This document shows, in pieces, positions 36,201 through 49,574 of a DNA stretch of 64,000 nucleotides. Within the stretch, counting starts at the first letter, position 1; every line of letters starts with the position of its first letter. Made by a program: the position numbers and the translations under genes. The stretch is taken from NCBI RefSeq assembly GCF_005239225.2, contig NC_133295.1, positions 10,292,001 to 10,356,000 of the forward strand, given 5' to 3'. The notes under the pieces were generated by a model. That model was not told the origin of the DNA. It worked only from the letters and a program-made list of their open reading frames with translations, and made no database searches. The DNA is from Populus alba (Eukaryota > Streptophyta > Magnoliopsida > Malpighiales > Salicaceae).

Positions 36201-39200
36201 AATAGAAAAACAAGCATGAAGCTTTTAATTTATTATTTTATATTCAATTCCAATTATGGATTGGGTTGAAATACAATTACCTGCCTAAAACTCTACTATT
36301 AATGCCGTTTCGTGCAACCTTATCAACCACCAGATAAATTTGAAATGTAAAATGCAAAACTTGTTAACAATGATTTTGCCCAATGAGTATGCTGGAAGAG
36401 CATGGGTGTGCCCATACTTGTGAACATAATTCACCCCTCAATATGTTTAAAGTCTAGGTGGTGTGTAAGCAATGAAAACATCGATTTGTTTTTACGGTGA
36501 ATATGTTTTTTAAAAATCTTAATTTTTTATGTGAATTTTGATTTATTTTAATATATTAATATTAAAAATAAAATTTTAAAAATAATCATGACTACAATAT
36601 CAAAAACATCACCATCATTTACTTTGTTGAACTTAATTAATTAATTATTAATTGAGCGATTTTCGGACACGCAAAGGGCAGCTCTAAGAAGTCTAAGCTT
36701 GTTCTCAGATTTCAAGAACGTAGAAGGGTTTAACACTTGTGTTTTAACTAATCTTTTTCACACAGAGACAAGAGTTGAGACTTTGAGTGCAAGTCATCTG
36801 AAGTGCCATTAAAATACAGCGACTTATTCTTTCTTTATTCCTTTAATTATATGATGCGTGTAAATAGTCTTCATACAATTGTGTTTTTTTTTCTTTTGCT
36901 TGCATAATAGGGTAAGCTGATATTTCTAAAATGGTGATACGAACTATAAATTAATCTTGATTAACACAAAATTTAATTCGAGGGTATTTTTTTTATATAT
37001 TCTCAAATTATTGTTTTTCAAAAGTCTTAGTTCATACTTGTTATTTAAACGTAATATCAAATAATTATTGGAATTATATCCAACATAACTTAAATTTTTG
37101 AATTTAAATGATTTTTTTTGACAAAACCTAATAACCAGCTTTATCCTCTCTTCTAATTAAAATTATTATTTTTTTTGTTCTTATCCAAGTATCCTCCCAT
37201 CCTTTTAAAAAGTGAGACTAGTCCTATTCGAGGTTCGTGACTACTCTACTCAATAAATGCACTTTCTAGATATCAAACTTATGTTCTCATTTTTACAGGG
37301 ATATAACAGTGCCTTAACTGCTAGATTAATATTTTACTGGTTAATTAAAATTAATTAGTAACATAAGATAATTGATTCTGTACATGTTTCAAATTCAAAA
37401 AAATTTTATTTTAAAAAATATATTAAAAAATTATATATTGAATTATTTATTATATCATTAAGTAGAGAATAAGATATCCTTGTAATGCAGTTGAATGCTG
37501 CTCAAGTTATAATTAAAACCCAAACACAGATTAAAGAAAAAGGGTGAAATCATATTTACTTGCACGAATCATAATTCTTAAAGACGCTACCTCCTCTCTT
37601 CATAAGAACTTCCCATCATCATGCAAGCTGTGATATATTTTTCATTATTATTATTATTTGTTTTAAGCAAGAAATGAAGACGGAAAAGAAATGATGATTT
37701 GGGTAATTTTGTTTTCGCCACACCAAAAGTACAGGAAAAGATGAAGGGTAGCTGTTGATGGTGACTGAAAACACAGATGGCATGGCAGCGGTTTGGGCCG
37801 GATTTAGCACTGAAAATCCGGCCCATTTATGCTAAGTGGGCCTTCGATTTCCCAGGTTTCCCCCTTAATTTTCTGGCCTTTTAATTTGGGATTCTATAAT
37901 TTTTTTAATAAATCTTTATTCAATGAAATTACAAAGAAAGGGTAAAATACTCATGAAATTACACTTTTACTATTCCAGATGTAATTTTATATTAGTATCT
38001 GAAAACATTTTGCATTAATATTTGTAAAAACCTTCATTTTATATCCTAATTAAATTAAATTGGGTAAAAACTGGCCAATAAATAGAGTCGGTGTTACCCT
38101 CCTTATTTCCAAACCTTACTTTTTTATTTTTATTTTTTTTCTCTGAACATCTAAAATTCCTCTTTTGTAGCAAACACCATAGATTATGTCTCTCTTTTAT
38201 CAATTAAAAATATTGAAATGCACCTAATAGCTTCGTTTGTATGTGGTGCTTACAATAGACCGAGAGTATACTTGTTATTATTATTATTATTATTAAAATA
38301 TTTTTTATTTATTAATGTATTAAAATAATATATTTTTTATTTTTTTAAATTTATTTTTAATATTAATATATCAAAATAATCTAATAATATTTTAAAAAAT
38401 AAGTTTAAGTAATTTTATTTTTTATTTTAACAAACAATATTTTGATCGCAATATCAAGCACGGTATGCCTATCTAAATCCAAACCATTTCCCATCGAGTC
38501 ATTCTCATATCCATATTGGGCATTTTGTAGGAACTTTTATATACAAAGTTAAAAATATGGGACGGCCGTTTGGTGTGAGTGAAAGTTTGAATATATATAT
38601 ATATTGACAATTTCACTATATTAAGATCTATTTGTGGAGTTTCAGGAGAAATCTTTGGTTTACTATCCATTGATTTTAGGGTGGTTTTGATGTGTTCTAA
38701 GTGTGATAAATATACACAGATTTTTCTTTACATTGATTCCAAATTCCCCTGTCTAATTAAATCCATGACACCTTCCCTGATGTTAGATTTGTACCGAGAC
38801 AAACCCAATCGGGCAGAGACTGGGGCTAGAGCCAGTAGCTTCCGTTCAGGCAAAATCTGTCCAAAAATCAAGCCGTCGCAAGGTACCCATCTGCCTCGAA
38901 GATGAACATGCCAGTTGAGTTATAGCTGCTCAGTGAAAAATCAATTAACATGCTTATGAACAATTTCCTTGGCGTAATAATGCTTATGAACATGCACTCC
39001 AAGACTTATTTATAGGCCATCCTTTTTCCAGGACCCATTAATTTTCTGATTGTGCCATCTAGCATTAATTTTCTGATTGTGCCATCTAGCAAGCAACTAG
39101 TATAGCAAGATTTTAGCTGAAGGGTAATTGAATTGGTCAGATCTTGAATTTGTTTTTCAATGGTCACGAGTTTGAGTCTTTTTAATGTTATTAGAAGCTT

Positions 39201-40700
39201 ACATGATCGTTAATTTTAAAATTCATAAGATTAATTGAAATGCGTATAAACTGGTTTGAACATTCATGTTAGGAAATAAAAAAAAATGTTAGCTGATCGT
39301 CAAATGTACAATGACAGAGAGCCAGCCACAGTTTCATCATTGAGCTGTAACAACATTTTATTTTTCTAGTGAGAATCACACGTTACATTTCTTTTCACAT
39401 GTTGCTGACAAATGTTTCCACTTGCATAGCAATCGTGTGATTCCACAAGAAAATCAAACTTCCACGATGCAAAATGCTCATCTGACTACACTGCTACTAC
39501 AACAAGACCTAGCAACAACTACACACTCGATTTCTATATGTCAATTTGGATTAGCTACTCGTTTATGTCAGTTTCATCTGTCTTTTCCATCCATCCCAGA
39601 TCACAAAATGCTGCTCCTCACCGTGCTTCATGTATGCATCATCAATTCTTCCATACCGTCTTTCTTCTCATCACAGTTCATTCCATTCTTGACTCCCTTT
39701 TGAACCCTTTTTTCCTCAAAGTTGCTTTGTGTTTCAAGTATCTGCGGAGCAAAAATAGAGAATTCGAGCACCAATAAGGCTTTTTTGCTTCTTTTTTTTC
39801 CCTACCTGAGTATAGATTACATTAATGACTGTGTATTGAAAAAGTGCAAGAGGTGGGTCTTATCTATATGCAAATTCGAGTAATTAAGAGATAGATGCTA
39901 GCATGATCATTATGAACCTATTCAGTGATGCTTTACTAAGAAAACAGAAGCAAAATTAATTTAATGAATCAAATCATGTAGCAGAAAATGACTGCTGCCA
40001 TTGCAAGCCATTAAGAATCATGTTCTGGAATAAAGGAAACAAAGTAAAGCATTTTCTTCAACAGAAAAACATTCCGCGATCATATTCGTGAGTTTTATTC
40101 CAAAAATTCATCTTTTCATGTTATAGAGCACCATCACTTCCCTTGATGCATATTTGCTATGGAAATCGTGTACATCTAACGGGATTCCTAGAAAAGGAAG
40201 ATAGATCCTCTATGCCGGACCGCGCAAGAGTGCACAGAACATGCTCTGTTATCCAAATAACGGCTCTGTTTTACTGGATGGAATTTCAATGAATTAAATT
40301 TACAAAAATCACTAAATTATAGCTTTTTTAATATAAAGTGAAGCATTTTGGTTTTGTTTTTTTAACCCATTTTATGCTATTGTATTTTGGTAATTCGATC
40401 CTGGAATTTCTTTCTTTTTGTATTTCTAGAATATGAATGTAAGACTTGTTATAATGGATCCTATTGATAATAAAGAAAATGAGTATGTTATTTTATCTTG
40501 ATAGAGATACTTTTGACTTCATCAGATATTTATTCTAGTATCTAGAGCACATAATAAATAAAATAAATTACAAAATATTAAAGCTATGATTCATACTTAA
40601 CATGATATTTAAATCCCACAACTAGACTCCAAAAAATTTCAAAGAATTAAAACTCTAAATTGAAAGATATTCAAATCCCGCTACTAAACTTCAAAAAATT
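36201..40700. other. Intergenic, no convincing gene
   Basis: AT-rich with repeat fragments at about 36500-36610 and 38280-38460, the latter beside an (ATT)n tract at 38276-38296. There is a short local duplication of CATTAATTTTCTGATTGTGCCATCTAGCA at about 39036-39092. Sequences near 38680-38905 and 39420-39780 are less AT-rich with open frames, but no recognisable product. Confidence 0.4.
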
Positions 40701-40881
40701 TCATAGAGTTAAAACTCTAAATTGAAAGATTTTTCGTTCTTCTAGCTCCTTCTCTATGTTTATTTTGATCAAAGAATACATTTTTTTTTGGTTTTTTATT
40801 CATTATATTTATTCAAAGTGATGATAGAAGAGTTGTTACTCAGGAATCATCCTTGTTTTGAAGACGAGGGAAACTATTTCA

Positions 40882-42274
40882 TTAGAGGAGGTTCCATACC
40901 TCGGTTCTAAATGACTTAATGACTGAAATCAGTAGCTTGTCCCCCACAGTTTTTCTCACTTGCTGTATTAGTTGTTGTCTAGAAATCTTCTTTTCCTGGA
41001 CCAAAAGTTCAACATTGTGAGATCATACTATACTAGAAATCGAACACCTTTCGAATGCTGGTTCCTACAATAAATCCAATTCAATTACTTACTCTGTGAT
41101 CTCTATGATACTTGATAATCAACTTGGTAGTTGTAGGAGGCAAGAACTTTGAGAGTGCGGAAATAAGAGCAGGAAATGGCATCCATGGTGAATTTGGCCT
41201 CCTCACGGATTCTGGAATTCTAAAGTACCCTGCACAATCAAACAATAGTATTACAATGAGAAATTATCAAGAAACAATTCCCAATCTCAAAACATCATCA
41301 AACACTAATGTTGTGGATGACCTACCTTTCAAGCGAGAAGGAGCCCTGAAACTTATCACAAACTCTGGCAAAATATGAGTGTTCATGTGGGTGCTCCATA
41401 AAATATACTTCTTAGGAGATGACAGATTGTCTATTCCTGAATCAAACTCCTCAGAACTCGGATGACACTGATCAGAACCCGGATGCACAACCTCTGATTT
41501 CCCCAGAATTAGACGGCAAAGCAACAAATGCCGCAGACCATCTTTATCAACACTCAATTTCTTCACACTGTAAGAAACAGGACAAGAAGAAGCCTATAAT
41601 CGACAAATTAACTAAAATATATATGAAAAATCCTTTGGGCTCGATGCTCACGTCTCATTGTTTAACATCAAATTAAGCAGATAAAAAACAGACGAAATCA
41701 AAGGAGAGAAATCTTTTGCTTACCATTCAACAGGAGAATCATCCGGAGAAAGATAAATGCCACAACCATAGAGTCCATTACTGTTGTCTAGCATTCGGGC
41801 ACTAAAACCATGCTTCACAATCTCACATATCTCATCTCTTGTACCACCGTACCAACCAAACTTAACATTCGCATCGCCGCCACACTTGTTCTCCATTGCT
41901 TTCGCAAAAATCTGAAAGGACTGCATTCTAGCTTGCTCCAAAACACCAGAATAAGAGTTCCTGTGAATGGCAACAACTGTTGCTTGCTTGCCAAGCAAAC
42001 CCAAACCCGAAACGAATCTTCGCTTAATGAGATCATGAACTCTATCTCCTTCAAAAAGTCGAACCAACCCATCATTAAATGATGGGAGTTGCCCAGAACT
42101 GGCACCAGAACTGGAACTCTCGCTATCAGAAATAACTGATTCTTGATCATGTGAATGTCTGCTTGCGTAATTCGTAGTAGTAGGATTCTGTGAAGAATTC
42201 TTGGTTGTGTTGTCGGAAGTAAACCCGTGTGTGATTCCATTGGTATTTCTGACTTGAATCGGTGTATACTCCAT
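40882..42274 (-). CDS. SRO family protein (PARP-like plus RST domain; SRO2/3/5 type)
   Basis: SRO proteins are plant-specific relatives of RCD1 involved in stress and redox signalling. They bind transcription factors through the RST domain and are thought to lack ADP-ribosylation activity. Four minus-strand exons with GT/AG borders: 42274-41724, 41567-41326, 41229-41093, 40995-40882. Together they give 1044 nt, 347 residues. The N-terminus (1-65) is Ser-rich and disordered. The PARP-like region (about 70-265) includes LVRLFEGDRVHDLIKRRFVS, KFGWYGGTRDEICEIVKHGF, GLYGCGIYLSP and THMNTHILPEFVISF. The RST domain (about 270-345) reads PNSPWMPFPALISALSKFLP and KISRQQLIQQVR, then GDKLLISVIKSF. There is no WWE domain, as expected for the short SRO group. 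The position of the catalytic His motif reads WYGGT, which supports an inactive enzyme. The last exon is set by the stop TAA at 40884-40882; a further small exon is possible because GAG|GTATGG could act as a donor. Confidence 0.88.
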
Positions 42275-42694
42275 AACTGCTCAAGTCGGTTTAAGAAGAA
42301 GAGATGTCAAAAAAAAAAATAAGTTGTCGAGAACCAGAGATTTTTCTACTTGAAATATTGCTGAAACTAGAGAACAAACGTACGTATTTGACAGCAAGCC
42401 TAGATAAAATATGTAATAGAAAACTGGGAGATGGTGGAAAGGGAGAATTGTAAGAGGAAATGAACGATCAGTTGCATAGCGAAGGAGGGATGATACAAGA
42501 AGCCAAGGAAATCGAGTCCTCTGCCATGAATGGAAACTAATATATGTTGTAAGCAAACTTGTGTCCGAAGAATACAAGGAGAACTGGAAAGAAGAGGTAA
42601 AGAGAGGGTTGAAAAAATGACTTTGTGGGCAAGCAAGAGAAAAATATCAATGGAGGAGAAGAAAGGGAGTTAAAAGAGAGATAAAGCCGGGGTG

Positions 42695-42730
42695 GTTCTA
42701 TATATATATGTATATATATAGATATATCTC
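42695..42730 (-). promoter_or_regulatory. TATA-rich element upstream of the SRO gene
   Basis: An alternating TA tract (TATATATATATGTATATATATA type) lies about 430 bases upstream of the SRO start codon. It could be the core promoter with a long 5' leader between, or just a microsatellite. Confidence 0.3.
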
Positions 42731-42979
42731 TTTGGAGTTTGAATTTGATTACTTGGAGAGGAGAGGTAGTTTTGTAAATATAAACGGAACCGCTCTTCTT
42801 ACTCTGGTTTACGCTTGGCGATGCCTCTCTCCCTCCCACTCTGACTTGGCCTGCGGCGCTCTCTGTTTTCCCCCGCGCCTGTCGTTTTTGTTTTTGTTTG
42901 GATTGCTCGTACCCGGTTTTTTTTTACCTTTTCTTTTCTCGTTTTAACCATTTCATATCATAGGCACTTCTGTAATTGC

Positions 42980-43490
42980 CTAAATATTCTCGATTTTTTT
43001 TTAAAAAATTTAAAATATTATTATTTTTTTATTTTTATATCCATATTGAAAAATATTAAAAATAAAAATAAAATATTTTAAAATATTTCTAATATTTTAA
43101 AAAATAATCTCTACTACACTTTCATATAATATATTTTTTCTTCTAATAAAATGTACAGAGCATTCAAGAGATTTTTGGTTGTAATAAAATGTTACTCGTC
43201 TCCTACAACATTCAGATTTTTAATTTTTTAATAGGTTGGGGTTAGGAGCTAGGAATTAAATGCAGCACAGAATTTAAAAAAATAAAATAAAATATTTTAA
43301 TATATTTTTAAATAAAAAATATTTTAAAAAATAATCTTTATTCATTCCCAAAACAAGAAATCCTATGCTATTTATTATCTTTAAGATTTTTTCTTGGAAT
43401 AAAATGTTACTCCTCGTACAATATTCAGATTTTTAATTTCTTTAATAAATTGGGGTTAGGAGCCAGGAATTAAATGCAGGACAGGTGTTG
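42980..43490. repeat. Tandem duplication of about 215 bp in AT-rich repeat sequence
   Basis: The phrase ATAAAATGTTACTC, followed by CAGATTTTTAATTT and GGGGTTAGGAGC.AGGAATTAAATGCAG, occurs at about 43183-43270 and again at about 43399-43480. The AT-rich family sequence precedes each copy. The two copies differ by several substitutions and small indels. Confidence 0.6.
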
Positions 43491-43833
43491 TGTGGATCAA
43501 GAAAACAAAAATGCTAAATTTAAGGTGTTTAGTTATATTAGTCAAGTTTATTTTTTAAAATTATTAATTCAAATTTTATAAATTTTAAGAACATTAAAAT
43601 TTATATCGTTTTTAATTTTAATGACATCAACATAAATAAAATAATAATAATAAAAAAAAAAACAAAAGCGCTAGCTGTTTTCATTTTCTGCTTCTACCAT
43701 TATTATGATTTATGATGATTAATAAAAAGTGAGCAGCAGGAATATCAGTTTATCCTGTCTTCTGGGCTCCTCCTCCTGCTCCTGCTGCTGCCATCTGCAC
43801 AATGCAAAACGAATATAGGTCACTGCTCCCTGG

Positions 43834-44200
43834 TCTAAAAGCGTATTTGACAGTGTAGTAGCGGTTATTTTTCAAATAACTTTTCGTGTCGAAATACATG
43901 TTAATGATATTTTTTCATTTTTTAAAAATTATTTTTGACATCAGCACATCAAAACGATCTAAAAAAGTACAAACCGCACTCAATTTTAACTTTAAAATAG
44001 TCTAAAAGCGTGTTTGACAGTGTAGTAGCGGTTGCTTTTCAAATAACTTTTCGTGCCGAAATACATGTCAATGATATTTTTTTATTTTTTAAAAATTATT
44101 TTTGACATCAGCACATTAAAACGATCTAAAAAGTACAAACCGCATTCAATTTTAACTTTAAAAAAAAATTTGAAATTTGATGAAACACCGTTTAGAATGC
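43834..44200 (+). repeat. Two head-to-tail copies (about 167 bp) of the AT-rich dispersed family
   Basis: Unit 1 is 43834-44000 and unit 2 starts at 44001 with TCTAAAAGCGTGTTTGACAG. Both contain GACAGTGTAGTAGCGGTT, CAAATAACTTTTCGTG.CGAA, the core TTTTTGACATCAGCACAT and GTACAAACCGCA. They agree at roughly 95% of positions by eye. A poorer third copy follows at about 44250-44400. Confidence 0.75.
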
Positions 44201-44400
44201 AATGCCCAATAGTGCCTAGACTCTAAGGTGACTGATTGGGAATACAGTAAATATTACAAATGTTTTTTTTAAAATATTATTTATATTTTTTAAAATTTAT
44301 TTTTAATATCAAACTATCTTTTAAAATAATTAAAAAAAAATTAAATTAAAAAAAAACAACAACTTTTAACTTCAATGCCAAACAGCACGAGTAAAAACAA

Positions 44401-45011
44401 CCACGTTCGAATTTATTATATTACTGATATGGGCTCGGATGAGGATGGAGTTTCACTTGATGATATATTTAGAAATTTAAAGAAGGATTTGGAATACAGA
44501 AAAATTATGCACGAAATATACATGATTAATTAGATCTCTTGTTGATGGTACAATAATGATTTTCAAAAGAATCTACATATATTGTATTATATAACTAATA
44601 TTAAAGCAAAAAGCAAGTCGATTTTAATTTTATAACCTTCTATTTCAATTTTAATATCAAACAATATGTCTTTCTCTCTTCTTTGATGAAATTATTAGGT
44701 TAAATGATTTTTTTTATTATTAATCATGGAAAAAAAGTTAATTAATATTTATATTTTTTCATTCATGAAGATTTATTTTTATTTCTTTTCCATGTAAATC
44801 TTATTTTTTTAGTATTGTAACTAAATAAATATTTTTTAAAATTTATGATTTAAATTTATTTATTTTTAAATTATAACCGCAAAAACAATATCGAGGTAGT
44901 GTTGGGTGGTCAAAGCTTCGGCCTACTTGGGTAGGAAGGAACATATGTTTTAGTTAGGTATAGTATAGCTGTGAATCATCAAGTGGGAAACGCATGAATA
45001 ATCATGCAACT
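44401..45011. other. Intergenic, nothing recognised
   Basis: AT-rich sequence without gene or clear repeat. Confidence 0.4.
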
Positions 45012-45095
45012 ACAACTAGTATTAGTGTGTGCATCAAGATAAAGAGCTTGTTTACAACTAGTATTAGTGTGTGCATCAAGATTAAGAGTTTGTTT
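45012..45095 (+). repeat. 42-bp tandem duplication
   Basis: ACAACTAGTATTAGTGTGTG and the rest of the unit (45012-45053) repeats directly at 45054-45095 with two mismatches. The second copy runs into the AT-rich family element that begins near 45084. Confidence 0.9.
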
Positions 45096-45305
45096 GATAA
45101 TATAATTATAATTATTTTTTAAATAATTTTTTGAGTTGAAATATATATTAATAATATTTTTTATTTTTTTTAAATTATTTTTGATATCAGCACGTCAAAA
45201 TGATTTAAAAACACTAAAAACATATTAATTTGAAGTTAATAAAAATATAAAAAAATTAATTTTTTTAAAATATTTTTAAAATGTAAAAACAAATAAGCTT
45301 TAAAA
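45084..45305 (+). repeat. AT-rich dispersed repeat family, near-complete copy
   Basis: The left end AAGAGTTTGTTTGAT and the right end (reverse complement AAAGCTTATTTGTTTT) form weak inverted termini. The core is TTTTTGATATCAGCACGTC. It resembles a small MITE, and the window holds at least ten other full or partial copies. Confidence 0.6.
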
Positions 45306-47720
45306 GGATGATTTGCTATGAATTATGAATTATGAGTCCATTATCAATTTGATTATTTAGTTATAACGGGATATCTTAATTATAAATAATTATGGTCATC
45401 ATTTTGTTTACTTTATAATAAAGTACCATTCTCAGGCTCAGGCGTCCCTATACCAATCTACCACATCAGCTCAAATACATAATATTTTAATTAGTGGTAT
45501 TATTAAACTTGGTTAAGAATAATAGATTAATTCAGTGATTAGTATATTTGATATTTAATTCAAGTTAAATTTTAAATTAAATTAGATTAAAATTAATTTA
45601 TCAAGATTTATTTATCTAATTAACTCGATGAATCAATCTATGCTCTCATCTAACTTATCAAAATCCAATATAATTTCTTTAATTAATCATACGTACTAGA
45701 ACAGGTTTAATAACTTATTAATTCAACACACTGCGACCTATTAGTCTGATAAAATTTCCATTCACTGATACCTATTATATGGTTTCATAAGGTCTTAGTA
45801 AAAAAATATAAGAAAATATTTTAGTTTTCTATAAAAAAAATAAAAAATAAAGAAAACATGTTTATGAAAATGAAAGTTTATATATATATATATAGAGGAA
45901 ATGCTAGTTCTCAAAACTCAATTTCTCCAATTTCTTAGAAAACACAAAAACACTTATAAGAAGTTGTTTTTCAAATTATACATAATATAAGAAAACAAAG
46001 ATTTTACTTGATTTATCTAATCTTTACATCGTTTTCTTTTATCATTTAAATGTAATTCAAGACCCTTCCACAAAAGTGATAATCTCGCTTTCATAGATCT
46101 TCTGTAATAAAATAATTTCTAAGAATACACATGAGTAATTATCTTACGAGAAAATGACAGAGTTTTACTCAGGAATTTTAATAATCACAATTTATTCAAT
46201 CATCATATAAATGGGGAGTTGCCCTTCATCTCTCATGTAGTCTAAAAGTCAACTGGTTTATAAAAAAACTAATGACTTGAAGTTATTTTAGAGAAATCCT
46301 GAACCCTAATATGGGTGCTGTAATGCAACAGATAAATAGAATTTTAAAAATTCTATGTGTAGGAAAGAATAGTCAACACATGACGACGATCCTATGATCA
46401 CAGCTTGTTGTGAAATCATGAATAGGTGGGGACATCTCGATCCCCAAGAAACCTGTTAGCTCCCAACGAAATAGAAAATACTGCCTTTCTCATCTTATGG
46501 GCTGCTTAGACCTCCTCCTGGATAAGCTTCGTTTCAGTGACTTAACCCACAGCTAGATTTAGACAGTACTGTGGCTCTCTCTCTCCTTTATCAGAGCAGG
46601 GAAGATGGTTTGAAGGCGCTCGATGATCATCAAATAACTAAAACATCAAGTCATTTCATTATTTTTTAATTAAATATTGGTGCCGATAATATATATTTGT
46701 TTGGAAAAACCTCACAAGTTTCCATTTGATACTCCATATATCAATGGATTTTGAACCCTATATATATATATATATATACTTCCTTCGCTTTTAGTTACTT
46801 GATTTTACTTTAAAAAACTAGTGAGTTCTCTAGGATATTGGATATAAATATAATTTGAAACCAAGGCAACACATTAAAGTTTATATCAACACAAAATTAT
46901 TACCTATAGTACATTTTATTACGTGATATAGGAGACTTTAGTAAGTTTATGAAGTTTTTATCATTGTAAGAGACAAATCACATATTTTTACATGATTACT
47001 CAACCATTATATCAACTTAAACTAATTGAAGTTTCACATTGAGAACTCATTGATATTTGAAAAATAATTTTGGGAACTAATTGATTTACATTACCCTTTC
47101 AGGGTCACAACTGTATTTATGGTTTTATCAATTTGTTTTCTTGAGAATCCGATGCGGGATGTATATCAATGAATCTAAATCCGTGAAGAGGTTTAAATGC
47201 ATCAAACAATTTTTTTGAAGAAAATAAACATAACTTTTCATACAATAGTTGAATAAGTCTAAAAGTTTGCTAAAGCATTCTATAGGCATTGTTCCCTATA
47301 AAAAATAGTCTATTAGCATCATCCGATATCGAAAGCATACCCAAATTAGATTATTTTGATTTCCTTTCAAAACTTTAAATTGATTTGGTTTTAATTAGCT
47401 TAGGCCAGTTGAGCCACAATTTAAACAGTTTTGTAGTTATTTTTCAAAATAGATTATTGAGTTTAAGATTGATTATTCAAAAATATAATTCAAAACTTTT
47501 TAATTCATCATTTATTTGTCTATAGTCCAAGGTTGTGAAAATCTTAAGACTTGAGAAACCCTAGTTTCTTTCACTAAACGACGCGTCAATTGATATCAGC
47601 ATAGGTTGACCTATTTGATGGATGGAAATATTGACAATATTATCGCACCTCACGATAAAAGAGTGGAGGTCATCTAAAGCACTGTAAAGTTTCAAAAAAC
47701 AGTACAGAGAACCATATCAT
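45306..47720. other. Intergenic, no gene recognised
   Basis: AT-rich sequence, with (AT)n runs at about 45881-45893 and 46760-46778. 46380-46640 is less AT-rich but no coding frame of note is present. I could not assign a repeat class. Confidence 0.35.
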
Positions 47721-47721
47721 A

Positions 47722-48656
47722 AAGATAGAGTTCATACTGGTAAGCATGTAGTTCCATCTTAGTAAACTATGAAAGAACTATTATTTTTGAAGTTTTGTAT
47801 AAGATAATTATGAAGAGATTTTATATTAAATATATAAGCAATTAAATTATTATTACTTGCTTTCTATTCAAAATTCTAAAATAGCAAGCAGGCCAAACAT
47901 ATAGAAAATGCAGCTTGAGACCATAATTGGTCAAGTCAATGATAAAAAAGGTTGGAAAAAGGTTTCATTTTTAAGTGGCTAATATGAAGTAGATGTAAAA
48001 TATGAGAGATAATTTGAAGAATATTGTGTCAAGAGACTTACCTTGAGCGAACCAAACCATAGATCTACTATAAACTCATAGTAGCATCATGTTTATATGA
48101 AGTATGGTGGTTATAACATGCGATGTAGTGAAGACTCTCGTAGTCAATCTTTTTGTAGACATACTTCTAATCTTAATGAAAATCATTCTTTTGATGATGA
48201 CTTTCAAAATAAAAATAAAAATTCATTAGATGATTAATTATTAGAGTTAAAAGCTTATTTTTTATTGAAAAAGATTCATAATTATAAAAAGATAGGATCT
48301 GCCAGATGCAAACATGCTTATGATGTTGAAGATTGGTGGCATGATGTTTTTAGAAGATAGAGTTTATAACAACAAGCATGTAGTTTTATCATAGTAAACT
48401 ATGAGAAAACTATTTTTTTTGAAGTTTTGTATAAGATAATTATGAAGAGATTTTATATTAGATATATAAGCAATTAGATTCTTATTACTTTCTATTCATC
48501 CTTCTTTTCAAATAGCTAGCATACAAAACATAGAGGAGATGCTGCAATGACGCGATAATTGCTCAAGTCAATGATGAAATTAAGAAGAGTTGGAAAAAGA
48601 TTACATTTCTAAGTGGCCATTATAAGTAGATGTGAAATCTGAGAAATAATTTGAAG
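47722..48656 (+). repeat. Pair of about 300-bp direct repeats, 632 bp apart
   Basis: Copy 1 (about 47722-48019) and copy 2 (about 48354-48656) share AAGCATGTAGTT, GAAGTTTTGTATAAGATAAT, TATGAAGAGATTTTATATTA, TCAAGTCAATGAT and GTAGATGT.AAAT.TGAGA. About 335 bp of unique sequence separates them. They could be LTRs of a tiny non-autonomous element or a simple segment duplication. No TG...CA ends or primer-binding site could be defined. Confidence 0.65.
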
Positions 48657-49511
48657 TCACTGAGCGTGATTAAACCAACTATTTAAAAGTCATAACAAGC
48701 AGGAGATTGAAGTTGATACATATATCTATCAAGGAGGACGAAAGAAAAATCTTCTCTTCCTAAAATCGCATGCAGGAAAGGTTGAAGAGGAATCCACTAC
48801 AAAGTTTAGGTTGCTCTCAACATGCTTACATTCCCCAAGCAACAAAAATAAATCCTATAATTGAAACTTAAATTATAACAAAGAATCTTGTAAAATATCA
48901 CTCAGTGTTGGGACACCTGAGATCATACCTATCGATCGATGGTAAGTTCTTCATGTTTCCCATTATGAATAAAACTACAGATCATATAGAGTACTTTGCA
49001 AGAAAATCCAAATAATCGATTTCAAGAAAGGGATAAACTTAATTAGAGATGATGCAGCTGGGTCGGGAAAAAACAAAGAACAAAACAAAAGCTAAAAGGT
49101 AAAAAGACGAGTTTTTTTTTTGCTGGTAAGTTCTTCAGTATTCTTAATCCTTATCTCCTGAAATAAAAGTCATTCATTGATGCCAAGTCGGATATTAAAG
49201 CTATAATTAAGCTGACTACAGTGCTATATTTGAAATAATCATTCTTTTTGGAATGGAAAAAAATTAATTTCTATTCGTGAACTTGTAAATGAGTTTTTTC
49301 TCAGTGAGGATCCTTATGTCAGACGCATTTTGACAAGTTCCTCATGAAAGTTTGCTTCCTAGAAATTAAAATCATTCAAGATGATGCAAGAAGAACGCAC
49401 GCCTTCAGGACGAGGTCCATTAATTCAAGTATCTAGCTTAATGTAGTTGACAATTCAATGCAAGAGGGACCGCTTGCTAATGAAGCTGGATTGCCTTGGA
49501 GATAAAGGCAG

Positions 49512-49517
<6 letters not shown>

Positions 49518-49573
<56 letters not shown>
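49518..49573. repeat. (TA)28 microsatellite
   Basis: Fifty-six bases of uninterrupted TA. Confidence 0.95.

Positions 49574-49574
<1 letters not shown>

Noticed and set aside
41112..41676. Plus-strand open frames in the SRO gene
   Set aside because: They lie opposite well-supported SRO exons and carry no motif of their own.
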